64,000 bases of DNA, taken from positions 114,287,253-114,351,252 of the forward strand of contig OX352772.1 of the NCBI GenBank assembly GCA_947095535.1, given 5' to 3'. The position numbers were made by a program, and so were the translations under genes. Positions 41,385 through 51,489 of this stretch are shown one piece after another. The stretch is from Poecilobothrus nobilitatus. Lineage: Eukaryota; Arthropoda; Insecta; Diptera; Dolichopodidae. How positions within the stretch are numbered: position 1 is the first letter of the stretch; the number at the start of each line of letters is the position of its first letter. The notes below the pieces were generated by a model. The model had not been told where the DNA came from. It ran no database searches and saw nothing but the letters and a program-made list of their open reading frames with translations.

Positions 41385-42325
41385 TTCAAAAGCTTTTTTT
41401 TAAATCCAAACATATTTCATAATTTAATTTTTTTTTTTACTTTACTCACTTTCTATATGAATCTATGAACTTTTTATTTCATTAAACTTTTATCAGCCAA
41501 ACGTTTACAGAATCCCCTGACGTAATTTTTTACAAATTAGACTTTTTCTTTTATTTTTCAAATCAAAATTTTCTTATCTAATTTTATATTTGAAAACCAC
41601 TATAACATATTTTACTAAGAAAAAATTTGAAAATTTGAATTTAAATTTTATTAAATTTTCTTATCTAATTTTATATTTGAAAACCACTATAACATATTTT
41701 ACTAAGAAAAAATTTGAATTTAAATTTTATTAAATTTTCTTATCTAATTTTATATTTGAAAACCACTATAACATATTATTTTAATAAGAAGAAATTTGAA
41801 TTTAAATTTTATATTCTTATCACAAAAGAAACCACAATAATACACCTACCTACTATAAGCTACTCAATTCCCAACAATTTCATTTTCAATAATAAGCAAA
41901 AATTATATTTTATTATGTGTGTAAACTCATTTCATAAACAAAAATTCAATCTCATAATACTCCCAACTGTACTAGAATCGGCAAAGCTAACTTCTCTCAG
42001 TTTCCAATCTAGACAATATCTCAGAACCTAGCCCCCAGACCCCTAGTCCCTAAGCACCCAACCCTCAGCCACCCAACCTCTAGCACCCAGACTCTAGCCA
42101 ACAAAACTCTACCCGCAACAAAAAAAACCTGTATTCATTTCAAAACTAAAATTCAATTCCATTATACCCCACACTGACATTTTTTTTAAATTCAAATTTT
42201 TTTAAATTCAAAATTAACCGCCACTAACGCGAATTTAAATTCAAATTTTTTTAAATTTCAAAATTAACCGCCACTAACGCTAATTTAAATTCAAATTTTT
42301 TTAAATTTCAAAATTAACCGCCACT
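41385..42325 (-). repeat. Polinton right terminal inverted repeat
   Basis: Reverse complement of 11478-12420. Read inward from 42325: two 50-bp AGTGGCGG... units, a third variant, the C-rich strand of the G-rich block (CACCCAACCCTCAGCC at about 42055-42075), and three subterminal repeats at 41575-41810. Ends in CCGCCACT directly against composite-repeat sequence. Confidence 0.88.
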
Positions 42326-42567
42326 ATTTTTCCTCGTTTTTAATACATTTATTAAAAGTAATGATTTTTTTTAATGTGAAGTAAGGATTAATTTAAGATC
42401 AAAATTGAAAAACGTGCGAAACTAAATGAGAAACTAACCAAAACGTGCTAGAAAAAATAGAAAATTTATTCGAATCATATCGTGGAATGACCTGAGGGGG
42501 AAATTAAGCTGAAACTGGCAGAAAATTGTTTAATTTAAGTACCCATACCTATTAATTTAAGTACACA
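42326..42567. repeat. Composite repeat, copy B, middle part
   Basis: Matches 4207-4375 of copy A with an extra ~75 bp at 42447-42510 and a 22-bp tandem duplication at about 42541-42567 (TTAATTTAAGTAC). It ends at the errantivirus-type LTR; the CACA at 42564-42567 is the target duplication. Confidence 0.75.
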
Positions 42568-43170
42568 AGTTACGTCACAGTTGGCAACCCCAACCAAGAT
42601 AGAAATTAATGAACCTCCAATAAAAGATAAAACTCAATTTCACATTTATGAAATTTAAAATATTAATTTGTAAGACAAAACACTTTTGATTTTGTTTTTC
42701 TTTTTATTCTTTTCAATTTTATACAAAAATGTAATTAGCCACATTTTTGTATACTAAGCATAATTACGGTCAATTGCATTTGAACTATATTTAAATTGCA
42801 CTTGAAATAATTTAACGTTTTAAATGTAATATGAAACCCAACATATGGTGAAATTATTTTGTACACAAAATTCAGTACGAAAATTTATTATTAACATTGA
42901 TTTCGTAATAAGTATAAATTAAGTAAATTTCCTTTTTTGTAATTCGACACTGAATTTTGTTTCGAAAGATATTTTCGACTAATAAATTAAAATTAGTATT
43001 AAGATAAAGCAATTGTTTTTGTAAAATTAAAAATAAATACTTGTAATATTAAAAAATTGAATTGTTTAAAAGTTAGTCTTAAGATCAAACTCAAACTTTA
43101 AAGTTGAGGAATAAAAAATAAAATAATTTAAATATAAATTTAAATTCTTGTGTTTTAAAAACCCATAATT
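42568..43170 (+). repeat. Errantivirus-type 5' LTR
   Basis: 603 bp, begins AGTTACGTCACAGTTGG and ends CCCATAATT. Identical length to the 3' LTR. Confidence 0.9.
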
Positions 43171-43188
43171 GGCGCAGTCGTGTAGGAT
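43171..43188 (+). promoter_or_regulatory. LTR element primer-binding site
   Basis: GGCGCAGTCGTGTAGGAT, directly after the LTR and preceded by T. TGGCGCAGTCG is the tRNA-Ser-type primer-binding site used by insect errantiviruses of the 17.6/297 type. Confidence 0.7.
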
Positions 43189-43270
43189 TTGCTATCGAAA
43201 GATAGTAAATCTTGCGATACGAACCGTAAATTGAAATATTTAAATACATATTTAATAATAAGAATTCAAT

Positions 43271-43429
43271 ATGGTTGCACCAACGTTAAAAGACTTACGA
43301 AAAGTTACAGTATGTCAATTAAAATCACAATTTGAAGGATTAAGTGCTGCTAAATTGCATCCTGCTCAAAATGGTGAAGTAAATCCATTATCAGAAAAAA
43401 AACAATTGAGCAAGAAATGGGAAATTTAA
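43271..43429 (+). pseudogene. gag start remnant
   Basis: ATG 43271, 52 codons ('TLKDLRKVTVCQLKSQFEGL'), then stop. The position after the primer site and the 'LKDLRKxTVxxLKxQxxxxGL' pattern fit the N-terminus of gag in Gypsy-type elements. The following 100 bases contain short frames that look like the fused end of another element gene, as expected after internal deletion. Confidence 0.5.
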
Positions 43430-44329
43430 ATTTCATCAATGGCATTGCGAATGTTAAGTGGAGCAAATTAAAACAGAAACTCCAGAGAAAAATCCGTTGC
43501 CGACCAACGAAATTATTGAAGAATAAATAAGGTATCAATTTTTTTAGAATAAACATGGTTTTATTTAAAACTTTTAATCATTTTTTTTCTAAACATTTTT
43601 TAATTTTAACTTAAAAGAAAATAAAATCTATTTTTTAATTATGTTATAAATTAGTTTTATATAAATGAAATTTATATATTTATAAATATATGAAATAAAT
43701 ATGTGATTTGCCGAAAATTTGGGCAAACCAATAATTATTAGATAGAAGAAATATTGTTGAAAACTTTTTGCTAACAGACAAATATTTTTGCATATAGAAT
43801 GTATGTAAATCAAATTTTATTATTATTGGGTGCAAAAATAAAAATTTTATTATTTGTATAAATATTCTATACATTATTTTAGAATTAAATTTTTCCTTTG
43901 AAATAGATCTTAAGATATATTTCAATGCTTTGAATAATTTAATAAATTATCCTATTTTTTAAATAAAAAGTTTAATTTAATCCAAAGCCTTATTCTGAAG
44001 AATAAAGCAAAAACATGTTCAAAGTATAAAAAGCCAAAATATAAATTCGACGTAACTCTTAAGAGAACGTCTTTTACAAAATTTATTTTCAACATTATTC
44101 CTTTACTCTAAGCTTAAAAAGCAAAAACAAAATCAAAATAAATATTACGTAACTTTTAAGAGAACATAATTTAATTTTAAAGCAAAAATATAAAATTTAA
44201 ATTCATATTTATTACAAGTACAATTTTTTTTTGTTCTATAAGAAAAAAATATATGATTAATTAAAAAAAAAAAAAAATATGTATTAGGTAATACGTATAT
44301 AATATCATAATGTAGGTATAAGTATGTAA
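43430..44329. other. Deleted interior of the LTR element
   Basis: 900 bp of AT-rich sequence with no recognisable protease, RT or integrase motif. A GTAACTCTTAAGAGAAC-like repeat occurs at about 44052 and 44150. Confidence 0.5.
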
Positions 44330-44986
44330 TTGCAAAAATATAATAACAAAAATTTTAATCATGAAAATAAGAAAGATATAAAAGATTTAATAATATCAAA
44401 AAACTGCATTTTCAAAGGAAACTGTTTAAAAATTTTCAATAATGTATCAGAAATAATTGTTTTAAAAATAGGATTAATTTTAGTAAAAAATCAGAAAAAT
44501 GTAAATTTTAATAGTACTTGTGATGAACGAAAGTTCAAAATAAATGGAAATTACATATTCAATTTTAATGATTGTTCAATAAATATAAGCGGAACAGTTT
44601 TTAATAGTAATCTAAGAGAATTCAAACAAAGTTTTAGGATATCAGATTATCTAAATATGAATCAAGAAATTAACGAAAATATCAGTTTTAATGACATAAT
44701 ATTAGAACAAGTAAAAAATATTGAAGAAATAAAAGAAATAAAATATCATAAAAATAATTATTATATTTACTTAAGTCTTATAATTTTTATAATTTTATTA
44801 GTAATAAGCATAATTATATTTCTATTAATATTATTCAAAAAATTCAAAATATTTAAATTTGCGACTCAGGAGAGTCTTAATCTTAAGGAGGGAGGAGTTA
44901 CGTCACAGTTGGCAACCCCAACCAAGATAGAAATTAATGAACCTCCAATAAAAGATAAAACTCAATTTCACATTTATGAAATTTAA
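44330..44986 (+). pseudogene. env: Envelope glycoprotein C-terminal part
   Basis: About 215 codons with no ATG at the open end (TTG 44330). Predicted: an ectodomain part with Cys residues (C27, C34) and N-glycosylation sequons (NVSE, NFNST), a membrane-spanning helix 'YIYLSLIIFIILLVISIIIF' (residues ~147-166) and a short cytoplasmic tail. The coding region enters the 3' LTR at 44896 and stops at 44984, the arrangement seen in errantivirus env genes. N-terminal surface subunit and fusion region are missing, so it is not functional. Confidence 0.65.
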
Positions 44987-45498
44987 AATATTAATTTGTA
45001 AGACAAAACACTTTTGATTTTGTTTTTGTTTTTATTCTTTTCAATTTTATACAAAAATGTAATTAGCCACATTTTTGTATACTAAGCATAATTACGGTCA
45101 ATTGCATTTGAACTATATTTAAATTGCACTTGAAATAATTTAACGTTTTAAATGTAATATGAAACCCAACATATGGTGAAATTATTTTGTACACAAAATT
45201 CAGTACGAAAATTTATTATTAACATTGATTTCGTAATAAGTATAAATTAAGTAAATTTCCTTTTATGTAATTCGACACTGAATTTTGTTTCGAAAGATAT
45301 TTTCGACTAATAAATTAAAATTAGTATTAAGATAAAGAAATTGTTTTTGTAAAATTAAAAATAAATACTTGTAATATTAAAAAATTGAATTGTTTAAAAG
45401 TTAGTCTTAAGATCAAACTCAAACTTTAAAGTTGAGGAATAAAAAATAAAATAATTTAAATATAAATTTAAATTCTTGTGTTTTAAAAACCCATAATT
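44896..45498 (+). repeat. Errantivirus-type 3' LTR
   Basis: 603 bp, preceded by the polypurine tract AAGGAGGGAGG (44885-44895). Confidence 0.9.
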
Positions 45499-46151
45499 CA
45501 CATACAAAGTATTCAAAATGGATTAAGAAAAATTAAAATTACTCTAAGATAAATAGAGATATAGGATGAATAGTTTATCAACTATAGAACAATTCAAAAC
45601 ATATGAACTCGAGAAAATATGATAATTCCTACAATCAGAGGTAAAAATATTACTCTAATTGCTGCAATAAATTTACAGGGCAAAATAATAACGGATTCGA
45701 CATGCAATTCAGAAAAATTTTGCACTTTTATAGGAAGTTATTCAAAAAATTGAAATTTAAAATGACATATATGGAGCCTGGTTCATAATAGATAATGCCA
45801 AAATACACAAAACTGGTCAGATCCATGAGGTGTGTAATGCTTTTTTTAAGTTTTCACCACCTTATTCACCGATGTTGACTCCCATCGAAAATGTGTTCTC
45901 AAAAGTAAAAGGACATTCAAAAGCACGGTTAACGAAGATGGATCCCAACAATGCCAAGACTCTAAAAGAAATTATTAAAGAAAGCTGATAGACACCAACC
46001 GATTGAAATAACTATATAATGAATATGATGGTAAAATTACTCATCGCAGTATCTGGTTTACCACTTCATTTTTTTTTATACAATTTTATTCAATTTTTTA
46101 TTCAAATCGTTTTGCAAATTTTACTTAATAATCTTTTTCTACACGTTATAA
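45499..46151. repeat. Composite repeat, copy B, right part, with DDE transposase remnant
   Basis: Matches 4376-5026 of copy A. It holds the second copy of the Tc1/mariner-like transposase remnant at about 45560-46070 (plus strand), with the same D-N-x(3)-H and SPxLxPIE blocks and the same TGA-TAG stop pair. Homology ends at CTACACGTTATA. Confidence 0.75.
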
Positions 46152-46173
46152 TGTATGTATTTTAATTTAAGTT

Positions 46174-46375
46174 CTAATTAAAATTGAAAAATTTTTTTTT
46201 GAAACTTAAAATGTTATTGAAATTGATAAAGTTTTTTTTGAAATTAAAAAGGTTTTTAATCATTTTGAAAAGGTTGTGATGCACTTTGAAAAACTTGTAA
46301 TTGACTTTGAAACGATTATCATTCACTTTCAAAAAGTTGTAAATGACTTGGAAACTGTTGCTTTTGAAATGTAAA
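46174..46375. repeat. 21-bp minisatellite, about nine degenerate units
   Basis: Period 21: units such as ACTTTGAAAAACTTGTAATTG, ACTTTGAAACGATTATCATTC and ACTTTCAAAAAGTTGTAAATG follow each other. Because 21 is a multiple of 3, the minus strand stays open as a repeating 7-residue peptide (FKVNDNR-type), but this is not credible as a gene. Confidence 0.75.
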
Positions 46376-46810
46376 TGATATTTTATTGTAATAATAATCA
46401 TGTTAGTATTCTAATTTTTCATTTTAATTATTTTGGTAAAAGCAGTTGCTTCTTTTATATCAGCACTTATGTTATATCAGCACAAAATCTTTTAATTTAA
46501 TTAAAATTAAATTTAAATTGTGAATAATTAAAACTAAATATATAATACTGAACAAATTATTGAAACACTGATTTTGAAATAACTTTAAAATCCCTGTAAA
46601 TTATATTTTTTTACATATACTTATATTTGTACACTACAGTATTTAAGATATTAGGAAGCTCTCTTCAGCTTTACTCCAACTATTATTTTTATTATGTTTT
46701 TATTATTTTTTAATACTTTATTTGATCTGCCAAAGTTTGTTACAAAATGTAAAACAAAATTAATTTTAACTTGAAATTTTATTTTGATGATGAATAATTC
46801 TTGATCAAAT

Positions 46811-47244
46811 TTATAATCCCAGTCGCGTTGGTGTTTTCCTTGGCGTTGAACCAGCAGTAACAATTTCTTGTTTTGGGGCCAGAGCTTCTTGACGTTGAGC
46901 CGCTTCTAGTTTTTGTTCTTCAATTAATTCTTGAGCTCTAAGCATTTGCAATTCCATTTCTTTTAAATGTTCTGTTGCTTGTTTTTTCTTTTCTCTACCG
47001 CTTCTTCCAGATTCTTTAACTGAAAAAAACATAGGACCCAATTCAGCTAACCAATAACCATCAACAGAAGTTGCACATTGCATATATTCTTTTGCTGTCA
47101 TTATTAATTCGTGATAAACTACATAGTCTGGTGTCGTTCCAAGACCATATAACGCTGATGTGGGATGTAAATGACAAGGCATTCCAGTTCTTAAATTAAC
47201 ATATTCCCCAATGCCTTTTAAACGAGCCGCTTGATAGAAATAAG
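46811..47244 (-). CDS. DHX38: DHX38/PRP16 DEAH-box splicing helicase, last exon
   Basis: Exon starts after TTCTTAG (acceptor at 47246-47245) and ends with TAA 46811-46813. Encodes '[20 protein letters not shown]' through '[20 protein letters not shown]', the OB-fold C-terminal domain, then a Glu/Lys/Gln-rich tail ending '[12 protein letters not shown]'. PRP16/DHX38 is the ATP-dependent helicase that remodels the spliceosome between the two catalytic steps. The strong conservation and lack of lesions suggest a living host gene, transcribed on the minus strand. Confidence 0.92.
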
Positions 47245-47302
47245 CTAAGAAAATATCTAAATATTTATTATCAGTAGATTAATGATTGATAAAACTATTT
47301 AC

Positions 47303-47463
47303 CAGAACAAATACATTTTCTAACAATATCCCAATCAAGTCCGCATGACTTAATTTCCAACTTTTGTTGCTCCATAATATCTTTCAGCTGCTGACGAACT
47401 TCTCTTACTTTTCGCATAGCTTTTATATGAATGAAATGCTCGTTGCACCAATTTGATGAATAA
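47303..47463 (-). CDS. DHX38: DHX38/PRP16 exon (third from 5' in window)
   Basis: Acceptor TTTAAG before 47463; donor GTAAAT after 47303. Codes for '[20 protein letters not shown]' and '[15 protein letters not shown]', part of the helicase-associated (HA2)/OB region. The split codons join correctly with both neighbours (AA|T and G|CT). Confidence 0.9.
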
Positions 47464-47515
47464 CTTAAATAAATTATGTCAATATTTAATAATATTTAAA
47501 ATATGTTTTAAATAC

Positions 47516-47657
47516 TTGTTTTGTTTCCATTGTAAGTAAACGTTTAGGTAAGTTAAATGATCAGATTCAGGTACTTGAAACTTTTCCCGAACGCCATCAG
47601 CTTCTTCTTCACGTCCTTTTGGGCGATAAAAAATAGAAGGAACGGATAACATGGAAA
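47516..47657 (-). CDS. DHX38: DHX38/PRP16 exon (second from 5' in window)
   Basis: Acceptor TTTTTAG before 47657; donor GTATTT after 47516. Codes for '[20 protein letters not shown]' and '[16 protein letters not shown]', the HA2-domain region conserved in PRP16-type helicases. Confidence 0.9.
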
Positions 47658-49192
47658 CTAAAAATTAAAATAAAAGTAAGTTAGTTTGCAAATCATTTAC
47701 TTACACAATTAAGAGCTTATTTTTAAATTAAAATAACTTCTTAAATTAGCTACTATTCAATCTTTATTGATTTAAAAATATACAAGCCAATAAAAAAAAT
47801 TTCTAATTAAAACAAAAATGTATAACTTCTCAATAATTATTAATAAATTTGAGAAGGTAGAACGAATTTTTAATGTTTGTAAATAATTATGAAATGGTAT
47901 ATATAGTCTGTATGATCTGAGCCTATTCGATAGAAGGATTTATATTACATGTCACTTTTCTTCCGTTAATTTGTTTTGTTTAATATTTGGTTTCTTTATT
48001 GTGCGTAGTATCAAAAAGTTATTTTATTCAAATTTGAAACTAATATATAAATTTTATTGTGTAAATATGTTAACATATTATTGAATAATACCCAATTCAT
48101 TATGTTGGTATTACAACAATCACTAAATGACTCAAACAAAAACTGGAATTAACAAAGCCGTCATAACAAAGCTTCAATTTTTTTGTTAGAAACATTATTT
48201 AAATTAATTATTTTAATAAATTGGCATTTTTACTCTTCGTATAACTAAATAAAGATATTTTTGTGAGCCGAAAGATTTAACAAAACCAAAAAATTCAAAT
48301 GGATTAGATAAAAATATGCAATTATTAAAATGATTTCTTATTTTTTTTTTAATTTTTAACTCCAACAGATTAAAATTATTTGTAAAACACTTTCTTTTGA
48401 TTTTAAAAGAGATTTCCTATTCAGAATCACTACCACTAAATTATAATTTTAACGCTACAAAATTCATTATATCTGAAATATATGATTTAATTAAAAAATA
48501 TTAAGAAACTAAATTATAATTTATTATAATTTCAATGCTACAAATACAAAATTCATTACATATGAAATAAATGATTTAATTAAAAAATATTAAGAAACTA
48601 AATTTTAATTTACCTATGTTGTTTTATTTTGTCAGTAGTTGTACAATTTTTAATTATTTAAAATTTTAAATGAACGAGTCTTGTTTTTATATCAGGTAAT
48701 TTCTGTTGAGACCCTGTTTCGTGAGTCAGATTAGACTTGTACCAAAATAAGTTTTAGACGGCTGATAAATACATAAAACATGTAACTTAACATGTGTTTA
48801 GTGTCTTGTCAAACATTTTAAATTTATTATACATTTTACTAAAAAGAATACAGAGAAAATTACTATTAACTAAACTTCATTTACTTTATAATTTTTTAAT
48901 GTTTCTGTTACTTCATTTACTTTATAATAACTGAATGTTTTAGTAGTTTGTAATTAGTAGTATGTAATTTAGTAGTTTGATGATGATCAAAAGACCAAAT
49001 GATCCAATGATCAAAAGTAAGGAACACTCATCAAGTAACATAACTACAATATCCATTCAAGACTTCACTGATAAATTTTACAAATTTTTCGACAGGTTTT
49101 TTATACTCCTTCATACAATAAGCATAATTATCAAAAATATGATTAAACAACGTATCCTAACATAATGAATAAATCTTATTTTAAGAACTTAC
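47658..49192 (-). other. DHX38 intron, 1.5 kb
   Basis: AT-rich, non-coding. Contains an ~88-bp tandem duplication (about 48436-48612, GATTTAATTAAAAAATATTAAGAAACTAAATT at 48484 and 48572). Boundaries GTAAGT at 49192-49187 and AG at 47659-47658. Confidence 0.75.
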
Positions 49193-50105
49193 CAATTATT
49201 AAAACTTCAGTACTGCATTCCATCTGATATGATACTATTAACATTTGACATTGGGGTGGATCTAAAGGAAATTCTGCCATTTGCCTTCCTAATGATGTTA
49301 ATGCTCCTGTATGATCTAATGCACCTAAAATCCATAGTTGATACAAAGAGTTTAATATATTATCTTGCGGTGGTGGATCCATAAAATGAAATTGTAATAA
49401 GTCGACTACACCTAAGGACTTTAATAATAAAACAGTATTTGCTAGATTTGTTCTTTGTATCTCTGGTACAGTTAACGGTAATAATTCGTCCTTGTATTGT
49501 CTTTCAGTATACAAGCGAAATGCTTGTCCAGGTCCAGTTCTACCAGCTCTTCCCGATCTTTGATTTGCGTTAGCTTGAGAAATCGGATATATTTGTAAAG
49601 CATCCATACCAATCCGTGGGTTGTAAACTTTTAATTTACAATACCCCGAATCTATAACAAATATTATACCATCCACTGTTAAGGAAGTTTCCGCAATATT
49701 TGTTGCTACAACACATTTGCGAAAACCATCTTCTGATTTTTGGAAAATTTTAGCTTGCAAATCAGATGGTAATTGCGAATAAATCGGAAGAATCGATAAT
49801 TGGGGAGCATTTTCAATTTCATTTAAGCGTTCTGCCAAAACTTCGCAGGTAACTTCGATGTCTTCTTGACCTGGCATGAATATTAACATATCACCTTCCG
49901 TAGGTTGTAAATGAATTTGCAAAGTTTGTTTTACTGCGGAATCAACGTAATCTTCACAAGATGATTTAGAAAAAAATATATCAACAGGAAAAGTTCGTCC
50001 TGGTATTGTAAAAGTTGGAACATTGCCAAAAAATGTGGCAAATTTTGATGAATCCATAGTGGCTGAAGTTACTATTAGTTTTAAATCATGTCTTCTGGCA
50101 ACAAT
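49193..50105 (-). CDS. DHX38: DHX38/PRP16 large exon: helicase motifs III-VI
   Basis: Exon of 913 bp between acceptor TTTTCTGAAG (AG at 50107-50106) and donor G|GTAAGT. Begins '[20 protein letters not shown]', containing motif III (SAT). Further on: '[20 protein letters not shown]', motif V '[20 protein letters not shown]', motif VI '[20 protein letters not shown]' and '[20 protein letters not shown]', leading into the winged-helix region. Identity to PRP16/DHX38, rather than DHX8 or DHX15, rests on the '[20 protein letters not shown]' and '[10 protein letters not shown]' stretches. Motifs I and II (GKT, DEAH) would be in upstream exons, which are not found up to 64000. Confidence 0.93.
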
Positions 50106-50203
50106 CTTCAGAAAATTAAAAAAAAAAATAAACGATATTAGGTACAGGTTTATTTATAAAATGTAAAATTATTTAAGTAAAGTTAATTAAAGGCCAATTC
50201 AAA

Positions 50204-50422
50204 ACCCCAAAATCCCAAAATATCAAAATCCCAAACCATTTTCGTTATCATAATTCGTTTTGAATTTCTTTATTTCAGATGTGGGTCGATTTAATGAAAA
50301 AAAAATATTGATTATAGAAAAAAATATTCAACATTTTATTCAAGATTTCAACATTTTTAATTTTTTATATATGTTTTTGTATACTCTTCAACATTATTTT
50401 TTTCTACATTTTTTGGTATTCG
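50204..50422. repeat. Inverted repeat, left arm, with AAATCCC-type minisatellite edge
   Basis: Reverse complement of about 54557-54790. Shared anchors: ATAACGAAAT(T/G), GAAGAGTATACAAAA, CATTAAATCGA and CGAATACCAAAAAATGTA. The outer edge has short CCAAAATCCCAAAATA repeats. Lies in the putative upstream intron of DHX38. Confidence 0.75.
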
Positions 50423-50539
50423 ATATCCATCGATATTCTGAAAAACAAAATCTTGAAAAACAAAAACCTGAAAAAAAACCTTGAAATTAAAATCCTGAGT
50501 TAAAAACTTTGAATTAAAATTACTTACTTTTGAAATGAT

Positions 50540-51480
50540 GATTTGAAAAGAAATAAAAGGGAGTTGCCGCCCCCAAATCCCCGCTAAGCAAATTACTACA
50601 ACCCTGGTTTTGAAACTACCTCTAAATTATTCCTAATTATTACTTTTACATACGTATTTTAACAGCAAGGCATTTAGAGTATTAGGGACAAAAAATGGAA
50701 ATTTTTGAAATAATGGCCGCCCCCCAACCCCCGCTAAAAAAATTATCGGAGCGCTAATTTTGTAACAAACTATAAAATAGCTGCTAATTCAAAATTTGGC
50801 ATATACATATATCTACAATTTCTGGAAAAAGCAGCAATCCTGGTTTTGAATCCAACTCTAAATTTAAAATGAACTATAATATCAAAACTACTTCCCACAC
50901 TTATGATGGATGCTGGTGTTCTTCTTTGACTGTCAATTCGCTCAATATTTTTTTTTAATACCACCATAGTAATTACCGTAACTTAATTGATTAATTTCTG
51001 GTGGTAAGTTTTGCTATTGGTGAGTTTTTGTACGTTCAATAAGGTCATTTAAAAGTGTATGTTAAAAACTGTTGAACGTTGTTATAAACCATTTGCTCAC
51101 TCAAGGCAAAATATTCAAAAGTATTAATGTTGATATAAAGTATTGATATTGACATTAATAGTAATTTATTTTAAAGTGTTGTCAAGTTCGGGTTATTTAA
51201 ATCGTGCACTTTTACTTTTGATTTTAATTTTGAATAAATTTTAATTTTTGTTAATTTCATTTTTTACTTTAATCTTAATTTACATACTTTAATTTATCTT
51301 AAGTCAGATTTTGATCTTGGTTAATTTTAGAATTGATTTTAAGTCTAATTTTGATTTTAATTACAATTTCAACTCTGATTTCATTTTAATTTTGCTTTTG
51401 ATTTTAATTTTAAACTAGATTTCAATTTTAATATTATTATTTATTATTTTAACTTTTCTTTTATATTAATTTTTTTCCAT
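50540..51480. other. Spacer with two diverged direct repeats and a TTTTGATTTTAAT minisatellite
   Basis: GCCGCCCCCAAATCCCCGCTAA (50569) and GCCGCCCCCCAACCCCCGCTAA (50714) start two related ~100-bp blocks that both continue into CCTGGTTTTGAA...CTCTAAATT. Bases 51215-51435 are degenerate TTTTGATTTTAATT repeats. No gene. Confidence 0.5.
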
Positions 51481-51489
51481 CAAAATTAC

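Larger units (their letters stand above)
11478..42325. mobile_element. Polinton/Maverick (virus-like DNA transposon), nested and internally duplicated
   Basis: Bounded by ~0.94-kb terminal inverted repeats whose outer ends read AGTGGCGGTTAATTTTGAA and its reverse complement. Encodes the hallmark Polinton set: protein-primed polB, retroviral-type integrase, adenain-like protease, A32-type packaging ATPase, major and minor capsid proteins. Removing the BEL insertion with its target duplication (8,690 bp) and one 5,029-bp duplicate leaves about 17.1 kb, within the usual Polinton size of 15-20 kb. No clean 6-bp target duplication was found: the left end is preceded by CGCGTT, which is itself the tail of the terminal tandem unit, suggesting an eroded left terminus. 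Confidence 0.93.
42568..45498 (+). mobile_element. Short errantivirus-type (Gypsy, env-bearing) LTR element, internally deleted
   Basis: Two 603-bp LTRs (AGTTAC...AATT) differing at about three sites, flanked by the 4-bp duplication CACA (42564-42567 and 45499-45502). The tRNA-Ser-type primer site, AGTTA...AATT ends, 4-bp duplication and an envelope gene reaching into the 3' LTR are all features of insect errantiviruses. Only 1.7 kb lies between the LTRs: the start of gag and the end of env survive, and pol is absent. Confidence 0.85.

Noticed and set aside
41714..42031. Open frames within the Polinton TIRs (also 11874-12101)
   Set aside because: They consist of translated AT-rich subterminal repeats with no protein-like composition.
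46174..46401. 75-aa frame with a 7-residue repeat
   Set aside because: By-product of the 21-bp minisatellite.
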